Assembly (NCBI GenBank): GCA_963966185.1
Contig: CAWZYM010000032.1
Location: 177,501 to 241,500, forward strand
Length of the DNA stretch: 64,000 nt
Source of the DNA: Rhabditoides inermis
Taxonomy: Eukaryota > Nematoda > Chromadorea > Rhabditida > Rhabditidae
Reading direction: 5' to 3'
Shown here: positions 48,673-62,302 of the stretch, one piece after another
Layout: each line of letters opens with the position of its first letter
How positions within the stretch are numbered: the stretch's first letter is position 1
Position numbers and translations under genes: made by a program
Notes under the pieces: model-generated
What the model was told of the DNA's origin: nothing
Seen by the model: only the letters and a program-made list of their open reading frames with translations
Database searches by the model: none

Positions 48673-49703
48673 TTATTTATACATTCTATTGATGTCTTTT
48701 CTCACTGATATATTTCTTTATTCATTATTATTCTAATATACATATTGTATTGATGTTGTCTGTATTAAAGCCGTGAATATTCTGTAATATGTGATAGTGT
48801 GATAGTCAATGTGCCGCGACTTTGCCTGCACAGTGAAGTTTTTTTTTAAATTTTCGCGAGTGTTCTTCCCACCTTGTCTCCCCTTTAACATCTATACATT
48901 CTATTGATCTCTCTTACCTGTGCAGTCTTCTAATAAACGTACTGATCACGTCTACTACGGTCATTTATGTCGTTTGTATGTCGTTTCCACAGCTATAGGG
49001 CATCCCCCCCCGTTCATCGTACGGCAGTCATTTCGCCGAATGTTTACTAGACAGCATTTGAGACATCAATTGACCGTTATCGGCCCGTGCGAGACCATTC
49101 GGCCGCGCAACTTGCGCGCTTGGCGGTCTCTTTTTAGGGAAATGAGGGTCATTTGCAAGTCTAATGAAGCAGAGTTCTCCATCTTCTAAAGTTAATTACT
49201 CTTTTCAGAATGAAGCAATCTTCACAAAATTTTGATATGTGAGGGGTATCAGTATTTCTCATCGATCTCTAGTGTTCGATTTTTGATTTTCGCGTCCGTT
49301 TTCTAATTAGAGTCCAAAAACCTTGATTTTGACTCGATTTCCAATGGGAAAGCTCCGAAACTTAATTACTCTCTTCAAACTTATCGCACAGCGCCCAATT
49401 TTTCTGGAGAAGATGCCCAGATAGAATGCTCAGATATCTCTAGTGCTCGATTTTCCGATTTCCGTCATTTTTACCATGTTTGAGCACAAAAACATACAAT
49501 CGGGGCAAATTTACATAAAATTCTGTCTGGCGAGCGACCGATATTGCCGTACGCTGAAAGGGGGGAATGGCCTATACCATTCCCGATGACCCGATGTCTG
49601 ACGTGGGCGGCCTGATTACCACTTTGAACTTTGAATGCACGGTCGCTAGCAGATTGACTATGACAGGGTCAATGAGATCTCTCACGAAATATGTAGAAAA
49701 CGA
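48673..49703. other. Intergenic, AT-rich, no supported gene
   Basis: One ORF at 48920-49189 has no splice context, no signal peptide and no family resemblance, and it is probably accidental. The region contains scattered ATTACTCT and AAACTT-type short repeats. It leads into the CAAT microsatellite at 49708. Confidence 0.4.
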
Positions 49704-49705
49704 GT

Positions 49706-49779
<74 letters not shown>

Positions 49780-50092
49780 TATCCAGAATCGCTATATCCT
49801 GACTATACAACAAGTGCATACGGTACACCACGAGAGCTAAGCGCTGGAAGAAACACAGTTTAGCAACGGGGATGGTAAGGTCGATGATCGAAAGTCGATA
49901 TTAGATCGATAATCATACCATTATAGACGATAGTGGGGCTCCGGGTGTTCATTTCCTTCCATTATAATCCACAATAGTAACTCCGCGGGCTAGGAAGACA
50001 GCGTTCTCATGAGCTATTCCCCGCCTTGCTCAAGGGTACTGGGGGAAGATCATTTCGACCCGACCGCGCGATGCGAGAGAGGAAGAAATAAT
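49704..50092 (-). repeat. Retrotransposon 3' tail with (TGAT)n end, copy 2
   Basis: It matches 22364-22745 along its length, differing mainly by a small deletion near 49910 and a longer microsatellite (about 70 bases of CAAT). On the minus strand the order is 3' UTR followed by (TGAT)n. Confidence 0.8.
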
Positions 50093-50607
50093 AATAATGA
50101 ACGAGTATGTATGGAGTGGAGTTCGCTAAGGAAAGGGAATGTAGAAAGGGAAGCCACGGTTCTAAGGTCATTTACATTTTCTCGTGGTAGTGTCCCTTTT
50201 ATACACGTCGCAACGCACTATTTTTCCCGTTGAAAATACCAATCGCACGCCGCTATGCGTTTTGCGTGCGGTCGCAGATGCGGCAGCATTTTGCACCTTT
50301 CACACTCGCCGTATTGAAAACGCATGCGCGAAGTGTGGGGGGGGGTGTCCCATTCCCATTGCCATTTCAGTTTGTAAAATTGAGTTTGATTCAATTTGAA
50401 TGTTGTATCATTGGGTGATGCTTATTTGTAGGGAAAAAACTCTGCTGGGACGATGAGAGAAAATAGAAATGCAATCAAGTGTTATCAATTAGAGCGCAAA
50501 ACATCAAATCAGGTTCGATCGAAAATCGGTTCCCGTTTCAAAAAAAAACGATTCAGTCGTTTCAAGTCGATGCGTAAAACAGATAAAGGAATAAATCTAT
50601 AAATCAT

Positions 50608-50972
50608 TTCAAAGGAACAGTGGCGACATGTTTTTGACGAGTATTATTAAAAATCGTATTAACCTAACACAATTGTAATTTTTTGCGATTCTGTGTTACT
50701 TTCGAATCTGCATTGGCAAGAATGCAGCTGAAAATTTGAGTTCAAATTTGGTCCCATCACGATTAGCCTACCGCTCAATATTGCAAAAATTGCGTTCGGA
50801 GACATACGCGCAAATGATCGAAGGTTTCACTTCCTTCATAGCTCAGTGCATGTGCGCTGCGTTGTGGCACCGAGCTCGCTGGTTCAATTCCCGTTCGCGC
50901 CAATTGTTTTTTTGTGCGAAAATGAGGAGTTGTGGCAGATTGTGGCAGAAATAAGTCGCCACTGTTCGTTAA
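50608..50972 (+). mobile_element. TTAA-flanked MITE carrying a tRNA-like module (family 3, copy F)
   Basis: The left end is TTCAAAGGAACAGTGGCGAC and the right end is GTCGCCACTGTTCGTTAA, inverse complements of each other with TTAA or near-TTAA flanks. It is about 365 bases and diverged from copy E at 16155-16541, but keeps the same order: left TIR, GGTCCCATCACGA motif, tRNA-like region, right TIR. Confidence 0.75.
50832..50906 (+). other. tRNA-like sequence inside MITE copy F
   Basis: An A-box-like TAGCTCAGTGCATG at 50839-50852 and a B-box-like GGTTCAATTCC at 50881-50891, with a GTGC/GCAC stem between them. These parts are conserved relative to copy E although the surrounding element has drifted. 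Confidence 0.6.
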
Positions 50973-51772
50973 ATTACAAGACAGTAAATGCGAAAATATG
51001 TCCCACACTTACGTTAAACACACACAGATTATAATTTATTTACTTTAGTATTTCTGATTGAAAGAAACTGTGATTTAAAGTTTGAGTTTGCATAATGTTG
51101 TGAAACTATGTTATAATAATTTTATTGAAAAATGTAGATTTTTTTTCAAAGTAAAAGTATGTCATTAATAATGTTTGTGGCATTTCTTAAATAGTTATGT
51201 GAAGATGGCCTCAAAGTATGTTTTTGTTTATCCACATAATTTTTATGCTTACCTTTTGTCGTTATTTACTTCTCCCTTGCCGTGAAAATAAACACTTCAA
51301 TATTAAGTATATGGTCCAATAAACACAAACGTTCAACATTTTTTGTCCATTTTTCACATTCCAGTGCTAACTCAACTTCGAAAGTGCAAGCTTGGGCTTC
51401 CAGCATCGAACAGCAATGGGCCATGACTTGTAAATAGTAATGTAGTAGTTTATGCGCTCTCATTGACCCACTCACACCAATCAATCGCAATCCGCAATTT
51501 GGCGATCGTTGTGTGACATAAACTCGATTGTAAATCAGTCGTTTTTCACTGATGGTTTAATTGAAAAATTTTCAGTGAAGTAATATGTACAACGGAAAAA
51601 ATAAATTTGTGTGCAAGTGAGAAGAAAAATTTCAATCAACTTCAGAATGCATGTATATCCTATGCGTTCTTGCATTCGCACGATTCACGAACAGTCTAGA
51701 AAGCTAGTTCTTTCTCTAAAGACACGCCTGCCTAGCAGTTAGATCTGGATTTCATTTCAGTGATTTCATGTT
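50973..51772. other. AT-rich intergenic stretch
   Basis: No ORF with recognisable features and no repeat that I could match elsewhere in the window. A TTTCAG acceptor at 51755-51760 precedes the signal-peptide exon. Confidence 0.4.
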
Positions 51773-51872
51773 ATGGAGCGTATATTGGTGTGCATCATCA
51801 TGCTTCAAGTCGTTTCTGGATGCATGAAAACTGTTCCTCCTGATATGACCACCACAAAACATCCCACGACTG
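51773..51872 (+). CDS. First exon of a secreted Thr-rich protein (rest not found)
   Basis: Thirteen bases after a TTTCAG acceptor the exon reads MERILVCIIMLQVVSGCMKT and then VPPDMTTTKHPTT, with a GTATGT donor at 51873. The first 16 residues are a good signal peptide. A Cys, then TVPP, then a threonine run is a pattern I associate with nematode secreted families such as DUF281-like proteins. No following exon was seen before the duplicated segment that begins at 52111, so the gene may be broken or continue beyond a very long intron. Confidence 0.45.
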
Positions 51873-52118
51873 GTATGTATGCTATTTATCTTTTATAATA
51901 CTGTTACTAACGAGAAGATTGAACAAGAGTATCTATCAACATTATTTTAATTGATTACTTTATAAAGAATCATTTTATTCATGTTCACTACAAGCGCGCT
52001 TACCCCAAAATAACTTCAGTATAGTCGGTTTGGATCCTATATGCCATTCATGACATTTCACATGTTGTGCAGTTTTGTGCAACACAACATGAAGGTATTC
52101 AAATATCCAAAACGGTTT

Positions 52119-52197
52119 CATGCGAAGGAACCGAACCCGTGGTCACCACACAGCGATTGCGCACTGACGGCGCGCTCAACCACTGCGCCATTGAGGC
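52119..52197 (-). other. tRNA-like sequence (inverted partner)
   Basis: On the minus strand it starts GCCTCAATGGCGCAGTGGTT and contains B-box-like GGTTCGGTTCC. The D-arm can form GCGC/GCGC. It faces away from the plus-strand tRNA-like sequence at 52312. The gap from the 5' end to the B box is about nine bases longer than in an ordinary tRNA. Confidence 0.5.
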
Positions 52198-52311
52198 TCG
52201 TACGGAGAGGTCATTGCATATCGAAGATATGCATGCTTGTTATGTCTCATCATCGTACACTGAAAAGGCCAGTGGAGCTAGATAGGCTCTCTCTTCGATC
52301 TCTTAACCACT

Positions 52312-52389
52312 GCCTCTATGGCGCAGTGGTAGTGTGCGCCGCCAGCGCACCATCGTCGCCACCTGTTCACGGGTTCGATTCCTAGATTA
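52312..52389 (+). other. tRNA-like sequence next to a (TAA)n tail
   Basis: The A-box TGGCGCAGTGGTAG at 52319-52332 and the exact B-box GGTTCGATTCC at 52372-52382 are strong. A GTGCG/CGCAC stem surrounds a seven-base loop, but the loop has C instead of the universal U33 and the acceptor stem pairs poorly. It is probably tRNA-derived rather than a functional tRNA. It ends 13 bases before the (TAA)n tract. Confidence 0.5.
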
Positions 52390-52401
52390 AACCACAGACA
52401 T

Positions 52402-53964
<1,563 letters not shown>

Positions 53965-54106
53965 ACACGATCAACGTGTTGTGCAATCGAATCGACGGAA
54001 AAAACCCACTGTTGTTTTTGGTGCGATCATCTCGAAGCTGAGTAACGTAATCTCCTCGTTTCGAAGCTGTTTCTCTGGTATCATCAATTCGCTATGCCTC
54101 TCACAT

Positions 54107-54176
54107 GAACACGTGGCGTAATGGTAACGCTCTCGGTTAGCAGCGATCCGCGGGTTCGACTTTGTTCTTACCCACG
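54107..54176 (+). other. tRNA-like sequence upstream of the CR1-like relic
   Basis: An A-box TGGCGTAATGGTAACGC gives a perfect GCGT/ACGC D-stem, and GGTTCGACTTT at 54153-54163 is a weaker B box. Anticodon and acceptor stems do not form cleanly. Repeated at 61961-62030. Confidence 0.45.
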
Positions 54177-54448
54177 CAAAGTTTTGTCAAAATAAAACCA
54201 ACTAACAGGTTCTGGTCTTAGTCTCATCGCCCTAATGTCTCTCTTGAAAACGATGAAAATCATTTGCGGGCCCACTATAAAAAATCGAAACCCTCTGATG
54301 TGATAGACACATGCGCGTTTTGTTTGGAGATCGCAACTCACTTTAGTCATTAGCACACGGGCATTTCTCACAGGCGTTTCTTACAATCGTACCCCAGGGG
54401 TCTCATTGACACTCCAAGAAAAATATTTCCTTTGACATTGATACAATG

Positions 54449-54886
54449 GGCCGGTCCTAACATCGCGTTGCAATTGCAAGAAATGTTGCGATTACAAGAA
54501 TTCTTAACGTTGTGATGTCAAAAATTCTTGCATTGCAACTTGACATGTCAAGATTTTCTGCAAATGCAACGGATTGCATCTACCTCAAACTTGGGTAACC
54601 AAACCGAATCCAGATCACGGTCGCGCGTCTAACATATCAGCGCGCAGCATGCGAGATCATACAGGATACAGGTTTGCTGTACTGATAGACCTATCGATAA
54701 ATGAAAGATGTGTTCTGACAGACCTCATCCAGCTTCATCAGGCAAAAACATTAATTCGCGATCAGTTTCCTTCGATCGCGATTCGTTATGCCGTTGCAAA
54801 AAGTCTCGCAATTGCAATGTTGCAATCGCAAGAATTCTTGAAAACGCACGATTTCTTGCAATTGAAACGCATTGTTAGGACCGGCC
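54449..54886. mobile_element. MITE with about 35-bp terminal inverted repeats (family 4)
   Basis: The left end GGCCGGTCCTAACATCGCGT is mirrored by the right end ACGCATTGTTAGGACCGGCC. Inner homology (TTGCAATTGCAAGAA against TTCTTGCAATT) extends the repeat. Length about 438 bases, no transposase. Flanks are CAAT/AAT, so the target duplication is unclear. Repeated at 62303-62740. Confidence 0.7.
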
Positions 54887-55054
54887 AATTATTAAAGAAA
54901 AAATGTATCACTACTGAAACTGTCACTGAAAATCGAGTAGGTGACATCATAAGATCATAAGCTTCCAATCTAACCCAACAACGAAGCGATAACAGTTTGG
55001 TTGCCATCGGCTTATGTGATCTAAGACATTCCGTCAGACAAACTTTTGACAAAC

Positions 55055-55250
55055 TTAAAGATACAGTGGCGACATATTTTGGATTCTAGGTACTTGTATA
55101 ATCGTATTGAGTTAGAAGTTGATCGAATAGTGAAAAATTCTCCGTTGTTTTTTTTAAGTGTTTCGCTTCGCAGTTGCAACAATTTATTTCGAACTCAAAA
55201 TTGGTCCTGCCACGACTTCCATTCCGTTGAACCGTTCAAACCGTGCACGG
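55055..55250 (+). mobile_element. Left fragment of the tRNA-bearing MITE (family 3)
   Basis: TTAAAGATACAGTGGCGAC starts it, and the internal motif GGTCCTGCCACGACTTCCAT matches copy E. The tRNA-like part and right TIR are missing. Repeated at 62909-63104. Confidence 0.6.
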
Positions 55251-55659
55251 TTTTCTAGCCAGGCCAGCAAGCGGTGAAAAGGGCAATGATTTCTCATCAA
55301 CTACAGTTTTGCATAAATTATTTTCCAAATCCTGAATGAATCCAAAAATTCTACATTCTAGCCAGCGAGTGACTAGGGAACAGAAAATTTATGATTCATC
55401 TTCGGTTGCACCAAATTCTACTATATGTAGAACACATTGAAGTTTTCTACATTGCTTGTCAAAAATTTACTGTATCGGTCTTATATATCAAAAAAACTCT
55501 TGTGTTTGTTTACATTCATAAATAATGAAAACATCATGGTAAACTAAACATTAGTTTTATAGCTGTTTATTGATTTTCACAATTTTTCCATAAGAAATAA
55601 GAAAATGTTATAGAAAAAAAATAAGAAAAAAATACTTACTTGAATACTGGAATGCTCCT

Positions 55660-56895
55660 TCAGCTTGCAAGCGCGGAGCCCATCTTTCGCCACAGTGAAC
55701 GGTCTCGAGCTGCAGTTGCCCACTGCTTGTAGTCGTTCCTGCGCCCATAGAACAGTTTTGTATTATTGCGGACAGAATCTGCCCAGCGGGTTGGCGGCCG
55801 TCCGGGTTCTCGAGTGACGTTGCGCGGCCTCCAATCGGTAGTCGACCGTGTCCATCGCCCGTCCGTCCTCCTTTGTATGTGTCCGGCCCATCTATGTTTG
55901 CTGCGCGCCATGTAGGAGATTGGGTTGGTCAACGCGGATCTTGCCCGCATGTCCTCGCTGCTCAGTCCCTCGTCTCGCTGCCGATAGAGTGAGTATCCCA
56001 GCATCTGTCGCTCCATTGCGCGGTGTGCGGTCTGGATGCGACTGAGCGTGGTGGTAGTGTAGGCCCACGTCTCCGAGCCGTAACACAGTGCGGGGAGTAC
56101 GCACGTGTTGAAGAGGTTCGCTTTGAGGTGTTTGTCGTTCAGCGTGCCCAGTGTCTCCTTGATGTTGCCAAATGCCGCCCATCCTGCTCTCGTTCTCCTT
56201 GCCAGCTCCGAAGTGAGGGTGTTCTTTGCGTTTATGGCCCGTCCGAGGTAGATGTACTCCTCCACCTCTTCGATTGCCTGTCCGGAAAGATGGATAGTCC
56301 CAGCGGCAGCCTGCTCGTTTCGGATGAACTGCGTCTTGCCGATGTTGATGCGCAGCCCGGCCTTCACGCTCTCCGTGTTCAGCTCGTTCAGCATCCGTTC
56401 AGCATCTGCCGTGGTCTCAGTGATCAGCACAATGTCGTCAGCGAAGCGCAGATGGTTCAGCTTCTCTCTGTCCACTCGAAGGCCGTAGGCACTCCAGTCA
56501 AGTTGGCGGAAGACGACTTCCAGCGTAGCAGTGAAGAGCACCGGGGAGACAGTGTCTCCTTGCTTCACACCGCATCGCACAGGGATCTTCAGCTCGTTGG
56601 AGAAGAGCTTCAGAAGTAGCTGGTTGTTGTCGTAGCAGTCGGATAGCGCAGCCAGGTATCCCTCATCGACGTTGAGCATCTCAAGAGCGCGTAGAAGGAA
56701 TCCGTGGTCGAGCCGGTCGAACGCCTTCTCGAAGTCGACGAAAGTGAGCACTAGCGGGGTCTTGTATTCGCGGGCTCTCTCCACGACCTGATAGACGGTC
56801 TGGAGGTGATCGGCGCAGCAGTAGCCGCTCCGGAATCCGGCTTGTTCTCGTGGTTGTTCGTCTTCCAGAGTCCGTTTCAGCCTGTTCAACAACAC
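55660..56895 (-). pseudogene. RTE reverse transcriptase part
   Basis: 411 codons with EQAGFRSGYCCADHLQ, FVDFEKAFDRLDHGFL, GVKQGDTVSPVLFTATLEVV and catalytic FADD (LRFADDIVLITE), then the C-terminal part ending KMGSALAS. A further shift between about 56930 and 57010 separates it from the DNA encoding the start of the RT domain. The element is therefore inactive as it stands unless the shifts are sequencing errors. Confidence 0.85.
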
Positions 56896-57082
56896 CTTTG
56901 AATAGGTTTTGTAGAGCAGGCTGAGTAGAGCGATCGGGCGCCAGTTGGAGAGCTTCTCACGGGGTCCTTTCTTCGGGAGTAGTACCAGCCGCGCCTCTCT
57001 TCAGCTGTCGGGGATGGGGGGCCTTCCAGGTGAGTCGAGAACAGGCGTGCGAGGGCGCGGTGAAAGTTAGTTCCTCCCGCCT

Positions 57083-58423
57083 TCAGCAGATCGGCCGTGA
57101 TGTTGTCAGGTCCGGGGGCTCGTCCTTTCGGCATGTGTGTCGCACTTCAGATGGGAGTACGGGGGGCACGTTTCCAGGAGTGTAGACCTTCCTCGGGATG
57201 AGTAGTCGGTCGGCGTAAAGAGTACTGTAGAAGTCGACGGTGGTCTCCTCGATGGCGGGTCGCGCGGTGATCATCTGGTCGTTGATCAGCAATGCCTCCA
57301 GCAGGGATCGCTCGTTGGCGAGTCCTCTCTTCGCGATTTTGATGCTCCGACGATGCATAGCAGTGTCGCGGAGTATCTCCTCGCGGTACTTCGTCAGATC
57401 GTATTTGAAGGCAGCGCGACACTGGCGGGAGATGATGACGAGTTCTAGCAGCCGACTCGGGTCTAGCGCGAGCTTCGCCCTTGTCTTCAGCAGGTCCCTC
57501 GTCCTCTCCGACAGTCTCCTTTCCATGTGGTTCGGCCCGGGAGCAGTTGCGACGGCGGCGGCCTCCTTGAGTGTGTTGAGCAGCTCCTCGTACGTCGGGT
57601 TTAGGCCAACGTGGTGTTCAATGTAGGCGTGCGCTGCATCAGGGGCAAAAAGAGTTGCCGGGTGCCGGGTGCTGTGACGTAGAGGTCGTCGCGGGATACG
57701 TAGCCGAGCTCGAAGAAGTCTGTGGTCGCCTTCTATAGAGAAGGGGGCGACCACGTCGACATCGGCGAGTAGCAGGCGGTTGCTCGTCAGGAAGTGGTCG
57801 ATCTCGTTGGGCGCTCGTCCGTTGGGCGATCTCCACGTCCACTTCCTCCGGCTCGGCTTTGAGAAAAAGCTGTTGCCGTGGAAGAGACGGATCTCCTCAA
57901 TGAAGTCAGTGAGTCGATCGCCCTCCTCGTTCCGCTCTCCGTATCCGTTCGGCCCCACTCTGAACTCGCCATGCTTGCGAGTTCCGAGCTTGGCGTTGAA
58001 GTCGCCGCAGACGATCTTGTAGCGGGCCTTCTCCTCCTTGTATAACATCCGCAGGTCGCAGTAGAACTGCTCCTTCTCGTCTTCCGTCGCGGTGCTGGTC
58101 GGCGCGTAGCAGTTGAAGATTGCGACGCGCACGTCACCGAACATTAGTGAAAGGTGGGCCAGCCGACTCGATATTACTCTCATCGACTGGATTGCGGACG
58201 TAGTTTTACCTGACACCGCAAACCCAACTCCTCCACTGCCGTTGCGGCAACGTGCTCCCATCACAACTTCCGTCCCGTCTCGTCTTCTCGTCCGCTTCTC
58301 TGTTGCCCTCTTCGTCTCCTGAAGGCATATGACGTCCCAGTTGATCTTCTCCAGAGTGTCGAATAGCATCTCCTCCTTGGTAGCCTGGGACAGTCCTTGG
58401 CAGTTACATAAGTGTGCAAACAT
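57083..58423 (-). pseudogene. RTE endonuclease part (frame ends early)
   Basis: 446 codons. The start is MFAHLCNCQGLSQATKEE, though the usual family start may lie upstream. Endonuclease motifs are present: WDVICLQETK, NCYAPTST, CGDFNAKLG, NEIDHFLTSNRL and SIEGDHRLLRARL. It runs to VPPVLPSEVRHTCRK and then shifts. The continuation MPKGRAPGPDNITADLLKAG is in another frame from 57134, so at least one indel lies near 57135. Confidence 0.85.
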
Positions 58424-58760
58424 TTAAGTTCCTTTCCGGTTTTGTCGACCTCAGCTCCGGGGATTTCTCGCGCCCTGCCCTACCCGCTGGATCCCTCGTC
58501 GACGGAAGGGAGCGGTTGGGCGCCGGGAACTTGGGCGCATTGTGATTGCGACTGTCCATAGGGTACATCGAAAGATGTCTTTAGCCATGGATATGACTGG
58601 TGGGTGGCTGGCCCTGCCAGAAAGGAGTCCGGCCTAGAGTCCGTCTTGTTTCCCGTGTTCAGTTCAGCCATCCGCGGAATGCGGACGGCCTATCCAGCGG
58701 CACCAGCGTGGAGGCAAGGGGGACGACCATGCGGAAGTCGCCCAACGGGAGTCGCCGCCG

Positions 58761-58808
58761 CTCTATTCACTAGGCCACCGCCGCACGGCCGCTCTATCCA
58801 CTAGGCCA
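58761..58808 (-). promoter_or_regulatory. Two direct tRNA A-box-like sequences upstream of the RTE ORF
   Basis: On the minus strand TGGCCTAGTGGATAGAG (58808-58792) and TGGCCTAGTGAATAGAG (58777-58761) repeat about 31 bases apart. They lie about 340-390 bases upstream of the endonuclease ORF. No B box follows. They could be part of the 5' UTR promoter or a captured tRNA fragment. Confidence 0.4.
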
Positions 58809-59240
58809 CCGCCGCTGTTTCACATCTCGAGCGAATAGAGTGGCAGGCCGCAAAACCAATCCACACGGTTCAGTACCAATATATGAAACGTAAATATCTC
58901 GTAACGTATGGCCGGTCCTGTGGATTTGAAAACGGTTTTCGATTAGTGACCTCCTAGGGTATCTCTGATATCGGTTTGGTCACTATCGGCTTCTGTGACC
59001 TAAACGACACTCTATGTTAGCAATATTTTTTTTTACAAGGAAAGTGTCTCAAGTCATCCGCTCCGAATTGCACCAAATTAGGCTCAGTCGATAGCTGATG
59101 GCCTACTGATCAATGTTGTCTGTGATCATTTTTGCTGCGGAGCACGTTGAAGTACCGTAATCCTACCGTAAAGTTTCGACGATTTTTGAGACTTCCAACT
59201 CTTGCGGGTCGATAACGTGTTAAAGAGAGAGAGCGATTTC

Positions 59241-59312
59241 ACCTCGGTTGGCCTAGTGGGTAGTAAGGCATCCTGGTATTCTGACAGTGCCGGGTTCGAT
59301 CCCGGCTACGAA
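59241..59312 (+). other. tRNA-like sequence
   Basis: A-box TTGGCCTAGTGGGTAG at 59248-59263 and B-box GGTTCGATCCC at 59293-59303, the latter within a strong GCCGG/CCGGC hairpin. The A-box resembles the two upstream of the RTE element at 58761-58808, in the opposite orientation. Anticodon-arm pairing is poor, so a pseudo-tRNA is more likely than a working gene. Confidence 0.45.
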
Positions 59313-59507
59313 CTTTTTGTTTTTGCAAAATTGTGTTTATTCGATCGCTATAACAATAACATGATACCAACTGACACAATTTAATAATAATTAAACGAAC
59401 ATTCCATAAAGTAACTATCAATAACAACCGACAACGTACAATTATATACGGAATTGTCTATGTACAACAAACAAACTCAAAAATGCCTCCTAAAGGTTTC
59501 TACTCAC

Positions 59508-59937
59508 AGTGGTTGTGATGATCAATCACAAAATTCTGGAAACAGTGCTTCTCCTGGCAATGCGCACAACACATGAAGAAGAACTCTCCACAACCAGCTG
59601 TCTCACAGGGACCCACCTCCAGCAGGAAGCAGACTTGCGGAGGAGTCGAGAAGGGGCCGGGGTGAGCGTCAGTGAAACCAGCCTTGAACCACGGGTAGCG
59701 GAGGAACGTATTGAACATGGGAGCCGAGAACGGATCAAAGACGATGGCATAGACGAGAAGGAGGTTGTCGCGTGAGCTCACGTTGTAGTCGATGCCGTAC
59801 ATCTGCAAGAGTAAAACAGTCACCAAAATTAGTTGTTGCTCTCTTGACTCCAGTACTATACGAAATCATCTCACCTGTACGTGGTTCGTGGTTGTTGATC
59901 TTTCACCACAAGCCTTCACCACAAGATTTTTGAACAT
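59508..59937 (-). CDS. Unrecognised gene fragment with a Cys/His-rich segment
   Basis: Two exons, 59937-59875 (MFKNLVVKACGERSTTTNHV...) and 59802-59508, join in phase with a GTGAG donor and a TTGCAG acceptor. The second reads MYGIDYNVSSRDNLLLVYAI, later FNTFLRYPWFKAGFTDAHPG, then GPCETAGCGEFFFMCC and AHCQEKHCF, ending with a GTGAG donor. The Cys/His spacing suggests a zinc- or disulfide-stabilised module. I recognise no family, and no further exon was found. The Met of exon 1 lies seven bases from the duplication breakpoint at 59944, so the real 5' end may have been cut off. Confidence 0.5.
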
Positions 59938-59951
59938 GCGGTGAACGGTTT

Positions 59952-60030
59952 CATGCGAAGGAACCGAACCCGTGGTCACCACACAGCGATTGCGCACTGA
60001 CGGCGCGCTCAACCACTGCGCCATTGAGGC
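59952..60030 (-). other. tRNA-like sequence, duplicate of 52119-52197
   Basis: Same sequence as the left copy, including GGCGCAGTGGTT and GGTTCGGTTCC on the minus strand. Confidence 0.5.
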
Positions 60031-60144
60031 TCGTACGGAGAGGTCATTGCATATCGAAGATATGCATGCTTGTTATGTCTCATCATCGTACACTGAAAAG
60101 GCCAGTGGAGCTAGATAGGCTCTCTCTTCGATCTCTTAACCACT

Positions 60145-60222
60145 GCCTCTATGGCGCAGTGGTAGTGTGCGCCGCCAGCGCACCATCGTCGCCACCTGTT
60201 CACGGGTTCGATTCCTAGATTA
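60145..60222 (+). other. tRNA-like sequence, duplicate of 52312-52389
   Basis: Same A and B boxes as the left copy, again ending just before (TAA)n. Confidence 0.5.
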
Positions 60223-60234
60223 AACCACAGACAT

Positions 60235-61818
<1,584 letters not shown>

Positions 61819-61960
61819 ACACGATCAACGTGTTGTGCAATCGAATCGACGGAAAAAACCCACTGTTGTTTTTGGTGCGATCATCTCGAAGCTGAGTAAC
61901 GTAATCTCCTCGTTTCGAAGCTGTTTCTCTGGTATCATCAATTCGCTATGCCTCTCACAT

Positions 61961-62030
61961 GAACACGTGGCGTAATGGTAACGCTCTCGGTTAGCAGCGA
62001 TCCGCGGGTTCGACTTTGTTCTTACCCACG
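61961..62030 (+). other. tRNA-like sequence, duplicate of 54107-54176
   Basis: Identical A-box and B-box-like sequences. Confidence 0.45.
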
Positions 62031-62302
62031 CAAAGTTTTGTCAAAATAAAACCAACTAACAGGTTCTGGTCTTAGTCTCATCGCCCTAATGTCTCTCTTG
62101 AAAACGATGAAAATCATTTGCGGGCCCACTATAAAAAATCGAAACCCTCTGATGTGATAGACACATGCGCGTTTTGTTTGGAGATCGCAACTCACTTTAG
62201 TCATTAGCACACGGGCATTTCTCACAGGCGTTTCTTACAATCGTACCCCAGGGGTCTCATTGACACTCCAAGAAAAATATTTCCTTTGACATTGATACAA
62301 TG

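Larger units (their letters stand above)
55640..58820 (-). mobile_element. RTE-like non-LTR retrotransposon with frameshifts
   Basis: One reading direction covers endonuclease (58423-57083) and reverse transcriptase (56895-55660), separated by a region of changed frames. Two direct A-box-like sequences lie upstream at 58761-58808. The 3' end, after a short UTR, is A/T-rich at about 55600-55645. The 3' part is included in the segmental duplication and reappears at 63514-64000. Confidence 0.8.

Noticed and set aside
48920..49189. 89-codon plus-strand ORF
   Set aside because: No splice sites, no signal peptide, no family resemblance; length is within chance for this region.
52312..52389. Functional tRNA gene
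   Set aside because: A and B boxes are good, but the acceptor stem fails, U33 is absent and the distance to the B box is too long. Kept only as tRNA-like.
54574..54960. 128-codon plus-strand ORF (also 62428-62814)
   Set aside because: It overlaps the family-4 MITE and its inverted repeat, and has no coding features.
59241..59312. Functional tRNA gene
   Set aside because: The T-arm hairpin is strong but has a six-base loop instead of seven, and the anticodon stem does not pair.
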